A stretch of 64,000 nt of DNA, from contig NZ_AP018448.1 in the NCBI RefSeq assembly GCF_030294945.1, positions 4,216,001-4,280,000 on the forward strand. The letters run 5' to 3'. Shown here in pieces: positions 26,069 to 34,665 of this stretch (positions are counted from its first letter, which is position 1; every line of letters starts with the position of its first letter). This DNA is from Streptomyces graminofaciens (GTDB taxonomy: Bacteria > Actinomycetota > Actinomycetes > Streptomycetales > Streptomycetaceae). The position numbers and the translations under genes were made by a program. The notes beneath the pieces are model-generated. The model made no database searches. It saw nothing but the letters and a program-made list of their open reading frames with translations, and was not told where the DNA came from.

Positions 26069-26464
26069 ACCCCCATGCAACCCGATCGCGAGGGCAGCGG
26101 GCCACCTCACCCAGCGTGACGACGCGCTCCGGCGTGCGAGTGCACAGTGAGTGGCGCCACTGGTACTCGCCGTACGCCCCCGTCGACATCCGGCGCGAAC
26201 CGGACCCCGAATCACGCTGCCGTCCGCCTGTGTTGGGCCGCATCGGGTGGTTTCGTGAAACCAGTGTGCAGGGATATAAGCGGTGGATCGCCACAAAACC
26301 GCCAGTGGCCCCAATTGCTCGTTGCCGCAACCAAGTTCGGCAGGAAGAATTGGAGTCCGCTCCCCGCACGGCCAACTGTGAATCGGTAGGGCTTCTGCTG
26401 CGGCGTGCGCTCCCCCAAGTCCGACCCCCGCCCGCTGTGTGGGCGCGTAGCCGAAGGGAGGATC
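26069..26464. promoter_or_regulatory. Divergent promoter region with a perfect 16-bp palindrome
   Basis: No gene is seen in these 396 bp. At 26248-26263 lies TGGTTTC-GT-GAAACCA, with 7-bp perfect arms. It is followed after 11 bp by an AT-rich GATATAAG that could be a -10 element toward the plus-strand gene. The palindrome is a good operator candidate; no regulator is adjacent. Confidence 0.45.
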
Positions 26465-27094
26465 GTGACCTTCGGATTCGCTCCGTCCTCGGCGGCCTCC
26501 ATGTCGACCTCTGCCGACTTGTCCGCCGCTTCCGCCAACCGTCTGCTCGAGCCCGCGGAATGGGCCGCCGCCGGGATTCCGCTGCTGCGTAATCCCCGGG
26601 AGGTCGTCAGCGGGCTGCACGCACGGCACCGGCCCCGGCCGGCGACCGCGGTGGTCGCCGTGCTGGATCCGGACGAACGACTGCGGGCCAGCGCCTCGTT
26701 CACCAGACGCACGGCCGCCCCGGCCGACGGCTGGATGTTCCGCAACGCCCTGCTCGCGCAGTTGCGCCGGGTCATCCCGCACGACCTGCGTCGTCGCACG
26801 CCGGTGCGTACGGCCGTGCTGCTCTACTGCCGTGACGGCGACGCGCGTTGGACGGAGGAGGACGGGGCGTGGATGTGGGGGCTGCGGGACGCCTGCACGC
26901 TGCACGGGCTGCGCTGCGGGGCGTACATCACGCTGACACGTGACGGCTGGCAGGTCCTCGGCGAGGGCCGCGGCGGGCGTCGGCCCAACTCGGACTCACC
27001 GGCGGAGCCGTTCGCCCTGTCCGAGGCACCGCCACCGATGCCGCGCACGGGCGGAGTGGCGTCCGAAGTGCTGCGTCGCGCGGCAGCACGCTGA
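26465..27094 (+). CDS. Conserved-looking protein of unknown function
   Basis: A 209-residue soluble protein. GTG 26465 follows GGGAGG. It opens with Ala/Ser-rich sequence, then EWAAAGIPLLRNPREVVSGL. A core follows with VVAVLDPDERLRASASFTRR, WMFRNALLAQLRRVIPHDLR, RTAVLLYCRDGDARW and LRDACTLHGLRCGAYITLTR. The last ~45 residues are Pro/Gly-rich. There is no signal peptide or TM segment. I do not recognise the family. Codon bias and a strong ribosome site say it is real. It is divergent from the RecQ-like helicase and closed by a good terminator. Confidence 0.85.
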   Translation: MTFGFAPSSAASMSTSADLSAASANRLLEPAEWAAAGIPLLRNPREVVSGLHARHRPRPATAVVAVLDPDERLRASASFTRRTAAPADGWMFRNALLAQLRRVIPHDLRRRTPVRTAVLLYCRDGDARWTEEDGAWMWGLRDACTLHGLRCGAYITLTRDGWQVLGEGRGGRRPNSDSPAEPFALSEAPPPMPRTGGVASEVLRRAAAR

Positions 27095-27095
27095 A

Positions 27096-27125
27096 GCGCC
27101 GGTCTCCCGAGCACGAGACCGGCGC
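27096..27125 (+). terminator. Terminator after the unknown gene
   Basis: A perfect 11-bp stem GCGCCGGTCTC with an 8-nt loop begins 2 bp after the stop codon. Confidence 0.9.
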
Positions 27126-27641
27126 GTACGCCGGTGAAATCGGCGAACCCGGGCTGCGGCTCACGCGCCCGGGCCCGGGAACGATGACGCACACACCCGT
27201 CACCAGCCGACCTTCGGACGGCGTGGCTGGGGGTGGCGGCTGAAGCCGACTGGCGCGCAGCCGCCGTCGAGCCAGGCGAGCGGAAACACCGACCAGGTCC
27301 CGAAACGACGGCCGACCCGGCGAAGGACGGGCCCCGGCGACGGAACTCGGCGAAGCTCAAGGCCGCCCACGCCCCCGGCGGCGCCGATCGCTGGAGCGCG
27401 GGCATGACAAGCACGCCCACGACTCCAGCCGTACGGAACTCACACGAGCAGGTCCGACGGCGCCATGAACCCGTACGGGATCAGGCGCCATGAACCCGTA
27501 CGGGATCAGCGGGTAGAGCCATGGGCGGCAAGCTGCCCAGGGCACCCCGCAGGCGCCGCGCGGGCACGACGCCCGCCCGCGTCGAGGTGCGGCCCGAGCG
27601 GCACCCTCAGCACTTCTCCCGGACGGGAACGGCTGCCCCGA
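27126..27641. other. Non-coding interval
   Basis: Frames here are short, lack ribosome sites and have no recognisable content. The only structure I see is the 25-bp tandem duplication at 27459-27508. Confidence 0.5.
27459..27508. repeat. Exact 25-bp tandem duplication
   Basis: Two abutting identical 25-nt units (27459-27483, 27484-27508) begin GGCGCCATGAACC and each contains the palindrome CCCGTACGGG. Exact identity suggests a recent slippage duplication or a two-site protein-binding array. Confidence 0.9.
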
Positions 27642-27697
27642 CGCACCTCGCCGAACCCCGGGCCGGACCCTGTCAGGGCCGACCGGGGCGAGGTGCG
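27642..27697 (-). terminator. Branched hairpin terminator after the 27705 gene
   Basis: Arms CGCACCTCGCC (27642-27652) and its exact complement (27687-27697) enclose a GC-rich loop that can form an inner hairpin around CCCTGTCAGGG. It lies 8 bp past the stop of the minus-strand gene. Confidence 0.75.
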
Positions 27698-27704
27698 CAG
27701 CCGC

Positions 27705-28310
27705 TCAGACTCCGGCGCCCAGCATCGAGTTGATCTTCTGCGCGTCGCCGCAGACGATCAGCAGGGCACCGGCACGGCCGAGGGCCAGGGGCAGTGTCCG
27801 CGCGGTGATGTCTTCGGCACCGCCGTTGACGGCGACCACGACCACCGGGCGGGACGCGGCCCGGCCGACGACGGAGGCATCGGCGTAGAAGACGTCGTCA
27901 CCGGCGTCGTGCTGCGCCCAGTAGGCGGCGTCGCCGAAGGACAGCTCGTGGGCGGCCCACGGATGCGGCTCGCCGGTGGTGACGACCAGCACGTCGCCGG
28001 GGGCGCGGCCCGACTCCAGCAGCAGGTCGACGGCTTCCTCGGCGGCGTCCAGCGCGCCCTCGGCCGAAGCCGGGATCAGCTGGATCTGCGGGGTTGCGGC
28101 CGGAGCGGGCGGACCGGGCTTGGCCGCGGCGTGCGGCGTGCGCTGGACCGGCACCGGCCGGGCGGGACCCGGGCGGCCGGGACGCGGCGGGGCCGCGGGA
28201 CGGGGACCGGGTACGGGACGGGGGGTCGGCGCGACACGGCCGCTGGCCGGAGTAACACGCGGGCCCTGGGCACTCTCGTGAATCTGAGGCTCCTCGGGAA
28301 TGAGAGGCAT
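27705..28310 (-). CDS. Unknown protein with Pro-rich N-terminus and globular C-terminal domain
   Basis: A 201-residue protein starting at ATG 28310 (MPLIPEEPQIH). Residues ~15-75 are a Pro/Ala/Arg-rich low-complexity stretch. Residues ~80-201 look globular with alternating strands and helices: IQLIPASAEGALDAAEEAVD, DVLVVTTGEPHPWAAHEL, RPVVVVAVNGGAEDITARTL and GALLIVCGDAQKINSMLGAG. There is no TM or signal sequence. I do not recognise a family. It lies 68 bp downstream of rnhB on the same strand and may be cotranscribed. The start is uncertain because no strong ribosome site precedes it. Confidence 0.8.
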   Translation of the reverse strand: MPLIPEEPQIHESAQGPRVTPASGRVAPTPRPVPGPRPAAPPRPGRPGPARPVPVQRTPHAAAKPGPPAPAATPQIQLIPASAEGALDAAEEAVDLLLESGRAPGDVLVVTTGEPHPWAAHELSFGDAAYWAQHDAGDDVFYADASVVGRAASRPVVVVAVNGGAEDITARTLPLALGRAGALLIVCGDAQKINSMLGAGV

Positions 28311-28378
28311 GAGCTGATGTTTATCAAACGCCGGTGCGACTCGCGTCGGCGGGTGGCACATGAGTGCGAACGAAACGG

Positions 28379-29080
28379 TCAGAAATCGAAGCCGAGCTGC
28401 CCCTCGATCCCCGGAACGCCTGCGTCCGCCCAGTTGCGGACCTTCTTGAGGTGCCGCCACTGGGGCAGCGCATCAAGATACGCCCACGACAGCCGGTGGT
28501 ACGGGGTGGGTCCCCGCTCCGCCAGCGCGGCCTTGTGCACCGGCGACGGATACCCGGCGTTGGCCGCGAATCCGAAGTCTGCATGGTCGACACCCAGTTC
28601 GGCCATCATTTTGTCGCGCTGAACCTTGGCGATCACCGAGGCCGCCGCGACCGCGATGCACGACTGGTCGCCCTTGATCACCGTACGGACCTGCCAGGGC
28701 GAGCCGAGGTAGTCGTGCTTGCCGTCGAGGATGACCGCGTCGGGCCGGACCGGGAGCGCCTCGAGGGCCCGCCCGGCGGCGAGCCGCAGCGCGGCCGTCA
28801 TACCCAGGTCGTCGATCTCCTCCGGAGAGGCATGACCGAGGGCGTACGACGTCACCCACGTCCGCAGTTGCTCGGCAAGCGTCTCGCGACGCTTGACCGT
28901 CAGGAGTTTGGAGTCGGTGAGGCCCTCGGGCGGTCGGCGCAGTCCGGTGACCGCCGCGCAGACGGTGACGGGTCCGGCCCAGGCTCCGCGCCCCACCTCG
29001 TCGACACCGGCAATGACCTTCGCTCCGGTCGTGGCGCGCAGGGAGCGCTCGACGGTGTGAGTGGGTGGTTCGTACGGCAT
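28379..29080 (-). CDS. rnhB: Ribonuclease HII
   Basis: A 233-residue RNase HII, which cuts the RNA strand of RNA-DNA hybrids and starts removal of ribonucleotides from DNA. The acidic site is visible: Asp and Glu of [15 protein letters not shown] (~24-38), Asp in [11 protein letters not shown] (~117) and the later Asp in [12 protein letters not shown] region (~155). The closing motif is [13 protein letters not shown] followed by HRLSWAYLD. The length is normal for the family. It is first in a likely two-gene unit with the 27705 gene. Confidence 0.97.
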   Translation of the reverse strand: MPYEPPTHTVERSLRATTGAKVIAGVDEVGRGAWAGPVTVCAAVTGLRRPPEGLTDSKLLTVKRRETLAEQLRTWVTSYALGHASPEEIDDLGMTAALRLAAGRALEALPVRPDAVILDGKHDYLGSPWQVRTVIKGDQSCIAVAAASVIAKVQRDKMMAELGVDHADFGFAANAGYPSPVHKAALAERGPTPYHRLSWAYLDALPQWRHLKKVRNWADAGVPGIEGQLGFDF

Positions 29081-29262
29081 GGCAGCCTTAGCCTACGCCG
29101 CCCGGAACCCCGCACGACACCCAGGTTCCCCGGGCATCTCCAGCGACACCCCGGACCTGCTCAGCCCCTGCCCCCAAACCCGGTTCGGCCAGGCCGTCGC
29201 ACCCGGTTCGGCCAAGCCCGCTGCCCCTTCGAACCTCGCCCGGCCGAGCCCACAGCCCCGGC

Positions 29263-29886
29263 TCACACACCTCGCCGGCACAGCAGCGGCACCATCAACT
29301 GGTCGATCATCTCCTCGATGTCCTGCACACTCCATTCGCTGCCGCACATCTTCGACCGGTACATCATCATCGCCGGAATGGCATCGAGGACATGGCCGTT
29401 TATCGCGTCGGCCCGCACCTCTCCCCGCCGAATCCCCCGTTCGATGACCTCACGCAGCAGCTTGACCATCGGCTCCACGACCCCTCCGATGATCACACCA
29501 TGGAAGCGCTCGGCCTGAATGTTGTCGCACTCGTGAATCACCGAGCGCAGCGCGAACCCGGGGCGGGAGAACATCGCCTCGCGCGCCTGCCGGCACAGCT
29601 CCAGCAGATCCGCACGCACGCTGCCGAGATCGGGCGCCTCGTCGAAGCGCGGGATTCCGGCCTGGAGCGCGTCCGCGACGAGGTCCTCCTTGGAGGGCCA
29701 GCGCCGGTAGACCGCGGCCTTGCCCGTCTGGGCACCGGCGGCGACGCCCTCCATGGTGAGGCCGCTCCAGCCGACCGTACTGAGCTGCTCCAGCGCGGCG
29801 TCGAGGATCGCGCGTTCGAGCACGGCGCCGCGCCGGCGCGGGGAGACCGTCTGATCGGGGGCGGTCGTCCAGCGCGAAGTGACCAT
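29263..29886 (-). CDS. TetR-family regulator of the adjacent DHA2 efflux gene
   Basis: A 207-residue TetR regulator. ATG 29886 follows GGAGAAG. The HTH (~25-70) reads ILDAALEQLSTVGWSGLTME and TGKAAVYRRWPSKEDLVADAL. The C-terminal ligand-binding domain includes DLLELCRQAREAMFSRPGFAL. It is divergent from the MFS exporter. The intergenic region holds two perfect palindromes of the same sequence class, so it most likely represses itself and the pump and is released by an exported compound. Confidence 0.94.
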   Translation of the reverse strand: MVTSRWTTAPDQTVSPRRRGAVLERAILDAALEQLSTVGWSGLTMEGVAAGAQTGKAAVYRRWPSKEDLVADALQAGIPRFDEAPDLGSVRADLLELCRQAREAMFSRPGFALRSVIHECDNIQAERFHGVIIGGVVEPMVKLLREVIERGIRRGEVRADAINGHVLDAIPAMMMYRSKMCGSEWSVQDIEEMIDQLMVPLLCRRGV

Positions 29887-29967
29887 CTGTGCTTCTCCGT
29901 TGAGCCTTGAGGTGGGTTTTCGGGGAGTACGAGCGGACGGACGGCACACGCCTCGGCGGCGACTTTG

Positions 29968-29985
29968 GTGAACGCTTGCGTTCAC
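29968..29985. promoter_or_regulatory. TetR operator A
   Basis: A perfect palindrome GTGAACGC-TT-GCGTTCAC, 82 bp upstream of the TetR start, suited to autoregulation. Its arms are identical to those of operator B. Confidence 0.85.
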
Positions 29986-30004
29986 TAAGGGGGACTCACT
30001 ACCG

Positions 30005-30034
30005 TTGACGTGACAGTGAACGCGAGCGTTCACT
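30005..30034 (+). promoter_or_regulatory. Promoter of the DHA2 exporter
   Basis: TTGACG (30005-30010) is 18 bp from TTCACT (30029-30034). Operator B lies in the spacer and -10 region, the classic repressor arrangement. Confidence 0.5.
30016..30033. promoter_or_regulatory. TetR operator B
   Basis: A perfect palindrome GTGAACGC-GA-GCGTTCAC, centred 48 bp from operator A and 25 bp before the exporter start codon. Confidence 0.85.
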
Positions 30035-30057
30035 AACTCACTTGTGGGGGACCCATA

Positions 30058-31608
30058 GTGACAACCTCTCCGTTGATTCGGGATCAGAAGCCGGGAGCGG
30101 CCCGCCGGGAGGGACACCCCGGCATCGCGCTCACGGTCATCGCGGCCTGCCAACTCATGGTGGTACTCGACGCGACGATTGTGAACATCGCACTCCCGCA
30201 CATTCAAGACGCTCTCAAGTTCAGCACGACCGACCTGACCTGGGTGGTCAGCGCCTACACACTGACCTTCGGCGGCCTGCTCCTCCTGGGCGGCCGGGCC
30301 GGAGACATCCTCGGCCGTCGTCGCGTCTTCATGACCGGAATCCTGCTCTTCACCCTCGCCTCGCTGCTGGGCGGACTCGCGCAGGAGCCCTGGCAACTGC
30401 TGGCCGCACGCGCCTTGCAGGGCATGGGCGGCGCGATAGCCTCGCCCACCTCGCTGGCACTGATCACCACGACATTCGCCGAAGGCCCGGAACGCAACCG
30501 GGCCTTCGGTGTCTTCGCCGCGGTCTCGGCGGGCGGCGGCGCCATCGGCCTGCTCGCGGGCGGCATGCTCACCGAGTGGCTCGACTGGCGCTGGGTGCTC
30601 TTCGTCAACGTACCGATCGGCGTGCTGATCGCCGTGCTCGCGCCGATGTACATCAGCGAGTCGGAGCGCCACCCGGGACGGTTCGACATCGCGGGCGCGC
30701 TCACCTCGACACTCGGCATGGCGTCCCTGGTCTACGGCTTCATCCGCGCGGCGGAGGAGGGCTGGCGGGACAGCCTGGCCATCGGGTCCTTCGCGGCCGC
30801 GGTGGTTCTGCTGCTGGCCTTCGCCTTCGTCGAGAGCCGCGCCAAGGAACCGATCACACCGCTGAAGATGTTCGCCGACCGCAATCGCTCGGGTACGTAT
30901 GTGATCATGCTGAGCCTGGCCGCGGCGATGTTCGGCATGTTCTTCTTCATCGTGATCTTCGTGCAGAACGTACTGCGCTACACGCCGATCGAGGCCGGTC
31001 TCGCCTTCCTGCCCGTGACGGCCGCGATCATCACGGGCGCGGGTCTGTCGCAGCGGTTCCTGCCGGTCCTCGGCCCCAAGCCGTTCATGGTGACCGGCTC
31101 CACGCTCGTCGTGCTCGGGCTGAGCTGGCAGACCCTCATCAACCCCGACAGTTCGTACGCGGGCGGGGTGCTGGGCCCGATGCTGCTGTTCGCCTTCGGC
31201 ATGGGGCTGAACTTCGTGACGCTCACCCTGACCGCGGTGTCCGGGGTCGCCCCGCACGAGGCGGGCGCGGCGTCCGGGCTGCTCAACGCCACACAGCAGG
31301 TGGGCGGCTCGCTCGGCCTGTCCATCCTCACCACGGTCTTCGGTACGGCCAGCCGTGACGAGGCGGAGAAGCAGCTGCCGAACTTCATGGCGAACGGCAC
31401 GGCCGAGCAGAAGGCCGAGTTCGCCAAGACCGGGCAGTTGCCCGCTCCCTGGGGTCACGAGGTGCTCGCCCAGGGCATCTCGACGGCGTTCGTCCCGGCC
31501 GCCTCGATGGCCCTGCTCGCCCTGGTCACCGCCGCGTTGGTGATCCGGGTCCGCAAGAGCGACCTGGACGCCCTCGCCGGTACGGCGGGCCCCGCGGCAG
31601 GAGGCTGA
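30058..31608 (+). CDS. DHA2-family (EmrB/QacA type) MFS multidrug exporter
   Basis: A 516-residue, 14-TM proton antiporter. Motif C-like ACQLMVVLDATIVNIALPHI lies in TM1. Motif A, GGRAGDILGRRRVFMTG, is in the 2-3 loop. LQGMGGAIASPTSLALI and a late ASGLLNATQQVGGSLGLSIL complete the DHA2 pattern. GTG 30058 follows GTGGGGGA. It is paired with a divergent TetR gene through two palindromic operators, so it is probably a substrate-induced drug efflux pump. It ends before a terminator shared with the convergent membrane gene. Confidence 0.95.
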   Translation: MTTSPLIRDQKPGAARREGHPGIALTVIAACQLMVVLDATIVNIALPHIQDALKFSTTDLTWVVSAYTLTFGGLLLLGGRAGDILGRRRVFMTGILLFTLASLLGGLAQEPWQLLAARALQGMGGAIASPTSLALITTTFAEGPERNRAFGVFAAVSAGGGAIGLLAGGMLTEWLDWRWVLFVNVPIGVLIAVLAPMYISESERHPGRFDIAGALTSTLGMASLVYGFIRAAEEGWRDSLAIGSFAAAVVLLLAFAFVESRAKEPITPLKMFADRNRSGTYVIMLSLAAAMFGMFFFIVIFVQNVLRYTPIEAGLAFLPVTAAIITGAGLSQRFLPVLGPKPFMVTGSTLVVLGLSWQTLINPDSSYAGGVLGPMLLFAFGMGLNFVTLTLTAVSGVAPHEAGAASGLLNATQQVGGSLGLSILTTVFGTASRDEAEKQLPNFMANGTAEQKAEFAKTGQLPAPWGHEVLAQGISTAFVPAASMALLALVTAALVIRVRKSDLDALAGTAGPAAGG

Positions 31609-31623
31609 CGCCAGGAACGCGAA

Positions 31624-31669
31624 CGGCCGGACCACCCCCGGGATCGATGGCGAGGGCGTGGTCCGGCCG
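31624..31669. terminator. Bidirectional terminator between exporter and DUF4173 gene
   Basis: Arms CGGCCGGACCAC (31624-31635) and GTGGTCCGGCCG (31658-31669) lie 10-15 bp inside the two convergent stop codons. Confidence 0.85.
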
Positions 31670-31678
31670 CACCGAACC

Positions 31679-33505
31679 TCAGCGATACAGCGTCTCGTAC
31701 CCCAGTCGACCGCACACCGTCTCGTCCGCCCGCTCCGACACCGGCCGCTCGGCGAGGACACGCCGGGCCTCGGCCTCTCCCCAGCTCGTGGCGTACCAGG
31801 GCAGGTTCTCCTCGTCCAGGTCCGCCTCGATCGGCCGCAGCACGCACGACCGCAGGGGCTCCGTCAGCTTGTCCAGGGCGGGCACGGCGTCGGCGGACAG
31901 CCCCTGGGCGTAGTCGAGGTCGAACACCTTGGTGTCCTCGTACCGTTGCACATTGCGCTCGGCGATCAGCGCGTCCGGCGACACGAGCCCGAACGCGAGC
32001 ACTCCGGCGGCCGCACTGGCCGCGACGACGCGCGGCAGCCAGCGGGCGCCCCACACCCCGGCGGCCATGATCAGCACGATGACCAGGCCGAGCCAGAGCT
32101 CCACGGCCACCACCGAGATCCTCAGCCGCGTCAGCCCATAGGCCTCCACATACATGTCCATACGTCGCACAGCGGATGCCACGACAACGAGTGCCAGCCC
32201 GCAGAGAGCCCCCAGCACAGCCCGCACGAGCGTCCGGTCGCTCGACCGGGTGCGAGGTGCCCAGCGCAGGGCCAGAACGATGACCAGCAGGGTGAGCAGC
32301 GTGGCCATGAGCAGCTGCCAGAAGCCCTGGCGCGCGTACTGGGCGTACGTCTGACCGGTCTCCTTCAGCACGGCGTCGTATCCGCCGAAGAGCACGGCGA
32401 GTTGGACGGCGTTGAAGACCGCGAAGAGCGCCACGAGCACGATCAGCGGCAGCGCCCACTCGGCCCGGCCCCGCTCGCGTCCCGCGGGTATCTTCGCCCG
32501 GTCCCAGTGGGCGGGTGCGGCCGCCGTGCGGGCCGCCGCGAGGGCGCCGAGGAGTCCGAGCGCGAACAGCAGGAATCTCCAGGGCCCGTCGGACGCCGAG
32601 GCGTCCGGGACCAGCGCGCCGAGCATCTCGGCGAAGGCCGCGTCGGCCCCGGCGAACAGCGCCCCGAAGACCAGCAACAGCGCTACGGCCACGCCTGTCG
32701 ACTTCACCAGCGGGCCCAGCCGTCCCCGGGCGCCGCCGGAGCGGTCGCGCAGCCCCTGCCAGGCCCAGGCCGGGCCGGTGGCCACCGCGTTGAACACACC
32801 GATCGGGCCGAGCAGGACGGCGGGCCAGGTGCGGCCGCCGTGCAGTGCGATCGAGCCGACGGCCAGAGCGGCGACGACCGCGAGGAACGAGGGCCACTCG
32901 GCGTCGCGCAGCGCGGGCACGATCAGCAGCGCGAGCCCGCCGACGCCCCAGGCGAGCGCCCACGCTCGCGGGCGTCGGCCCGCCCCGCGTCCGGCGAAGT
33001 ACACGGTGAGTGCGGCGCAGAGCGCGACGAACAGCAGGTTGAGCGCCACCCCGTCGCCGAGCAGCAGCATGCTCAGGACACCGGTGGCCAGCGCGGCCCA
33101 CAGGGTCTCGGTGCGGATCGGGGCGGGTTCCTCGATCCTGAGGTCGGCCAGCCAGGGGGCCGGCGCGGCTGCCGGCGCGGGTGCCGGTGCCCAGAACTGC
33201 GGCTGCACTGGGGTCGGCGGAGGCCAACCGGGTCGGGGCGCCGACGTGGTGACGTCCGCCGACGCTCCGGCAGCGGGGCCGCGTGCTCCGGCCACGGCAC
33301 GCTCCTTCGCCATCGGTGCCTCGTCCACCGGAGCCTCGGCCTCCGACGCCGGAACCTCGGACGCCGGAACCTCGGACTCGGCGGCGGGCGCCTCGGACTC
33401 GGACGCCGACCCCTCAGCTGTGGACGCCGCCCCCTCACGCTCAGGCACCACATCCTCAGGCGCAGCCATCTCCCCCTCGGACGGCGTGGACGGTGTTTCG
33501 GACAC
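31679..33505 (-). CDS. DUF4173/DUF4153-like polytopic membrane protein
   Basis: A 608-residue protein. The first ~75 residues are acidic Ala/Ser/Glu-rich low complexity with short repeats (SEVPASEVPASEAEAPV). A Pro-rich stretch follows, then about 11-12 TM segments from ~135 to ~500, and a soluble C-terminal tail with VFDLDYAQGLSADAVPALDKL and ADETVCGRLGYETLYR. The TM pattern with FGGYDAVLKETGQTYAQYARQGFWQLL matches my memory of the DUF4173 family, whose function is unknown. GTG 33505 follows GGGGGAGGGGG. It is convergent with the exporter and probably monocistronic. Confidence 0.88.
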   Translation of the reverse strand: MSETPSTPSEGEMAAPEDVVPEREGAASTAEGSASESEAPAAESEVPASEVPASEAEAPVDEAPMAKERAVAGARGPAAGASADVTTSAPRPGWPPPTPVQPQFWAPAPAPAAAPAPWLADLRIEEPAPIRTETLWAALATGVLSMLLLGDGVALNLLFVALCAALTVYFAGRGAGRRPRAWALAWGVGGLALLIVPALRDAEWPSFLAVVAALAVGSIALHGGRTWPAVLLGPIGVFNAVATGPAWAWQGLRDRSGGARGRLGPLVKSTGVAVALLLVFGALFAGADAAFAEMLGALVPDASASDGPWRFLLFALGLLGALAAARTAAAPAHWDRAKIPAGRERGRAEWALPLIVLVALFAVFNAVQLAVLFGGYDAVLKETGQTYAQYARQGFWQLLMATLLTLLVIVLALRWAPRTRSSDRTLVRAVLGALCGLALVVVASAVRRMDMYVEAYGLTRLRISVVAVELWLGLVIVLIMAAGVWGARWLPRVVAASAAAGVLAFGLVSPDALIAERNVQRYEDTKVFDLDYAQGLSADAVPALDKLTEPLRSCVLRPIEADLDEENLPWYATSWGEAEARRVLAERPVSERADETVCGRLGYETLYR

Positions 33506-33750
33506 GGGACCCCCTCCCCCACCGACCCCATCCGCTCACGTGGGCGGCGCTCGGCCGCAGCAGCAGGCACGGGACCGGTGTCTCGTCGGCGCATGCCCGT
33601 CATGATCAACAGGCGACGTGGCGGAAAGGCTACGTCGGGAAGGGGCGCACACAGCGAGCCGAGCGCCCTCTGTGGCACGCCTGTGACATTTGAGGTGGTT
33701 GTGGCGGATGGGACCTGGGAAGTCCGGCCCTACCCCGCCCGCCCGGGTGG

Positions 33751-34653
33751 CTACGCCACCGAAAGCCATCCCGGCAGTTCCTCGGTCTGCCGCACCCACC
33801 CCTGCGGCGGCGTTCCCGCCTTTCCGGCGGCGACCACTCCCCCGACGATGGCGCAAGTGGTGTCCACATCGCCGCCGGCCTGGGCCGTCGTCCAGAAGGC
33901 CTGTTCGTAGTCCCCGAGGGAGCGCGCCGCCGACCAGAGCGCGAACGGCACGGTGTCGTGCGCCGTCGTACGCCGCCCACAGCCCAGTACGGCCGCGACG
34001 GTGCCCGCGTCGCCGTAGTCGAGCATGTCCCGGGCGCGCCGGAGTCCCGCGCCGACGGCGCTCTTCGGGACGAGGGCGATGACACCGTCGAGCAGCGCCG
34101 CGGCGCTCGGCGGTCCCGCCGGGTCGGCCGCGAAGGCGGCGGCCGCGGCGACGGCCATGGCGCCGACGACGGCCTCACGGTGCTGGTGCGTGGGGTAGGC
34201 CGAGATCTCCGCCTGGTGGGTCGCCTGCTCGGGGTCGTCCGCGAACCAGGCCCCGAGGGGGGCGATCCGCATGGCCGCGCCGTTGCCCCAGGATCCCTGG
34301 CCGTTGAAGAGCGCGGCGGCCAGCTCGCGCCAGTCGCCGCCTTCGCGGACCAGGCGCAGCAGCCTGTTGACCGCGGGCCCGTAGCCCCGGTCGAAGTCGT
34401 GGTGCACGGCGAAGGAGTGGGCCAGCGCGTCCTGGTCGATCCGGTGGTGGGCCGCCAGGACGGCGACCACGGAGCAGGCCATCTCGGTGTCGTCGGTCCA
34501 CTGCCACGGGCCGGACGGGGTAGCGCGTCGCTGGAGCAGCGGGTAGTTCTCGGGCACGAAGTACTGCGAGCCCAACGCGTCCCCCACGGCGAGTCCGCGC
34601 AGGCTGGCGAGCGCGCGCCCCAGGCGCCCTTCGGGAGAGGAGTCAGCGGTCAT
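33751..34653 (-). CDS. ADP-ribosylglycohydrolase (DraG-like) family protein
   Basis: A 300-residue member of the family that removes ADP-ribose from proteins or other targets with a Mg2+ pair. The metal ligands are visible as WTDDTEMACSVV (~51-62) and AGGDVDTTCAIVGGVVAA (~262-279). GLAVGDALGSQY near the N-terminus is also typical. It starts 12 bp after the stop of the histidine phosphatase gene, so the two are probably cotranscribed. The cellular target is not predictable. Confidence 0.93.
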   Translation of the reverse strand: MTADSSPEGRLGRALASLRGLAVGDALGSQYFVPENYPLLQRRATPSGPWQWTDDTEMACSVVAVLAAHHRIDQDALAHSFAVHHDFDRGYGPAVNRLLRLVREGGDWRELAAALFNGQGSWGNGAAMRIAPLGAWFADDPEQATHQAEISAYPTHQHREAVVGAMAVAAAAAFAADPAGPPSAAALLDGVIALVPKSAVGAGLRRARDMLDYGDAGTVAAVLGCGRRTTAHDTVPFALWSAARSLGDYEQAFWTTAQAGGDVDTTCAIVGGVVAAGKAGTPPQGWVRQTEELPGWLSVA

Positions 34654-34665
34654 CGCCCTGCCACT

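Noticed and set aside
27233..27493. 86-codon plus-strand frame
   Set aside because: It has no ribosome site, is of mixed charge and low complexity, and runs into the 25-bp tandem duplication.
29887..31761. Upstream extension of the TetR frame across the MFS gene
   Set aside because: It is antisense to a 14-TM exporter; the TetR similarity begins only at ATG 29886, just inside the divergent promoter.
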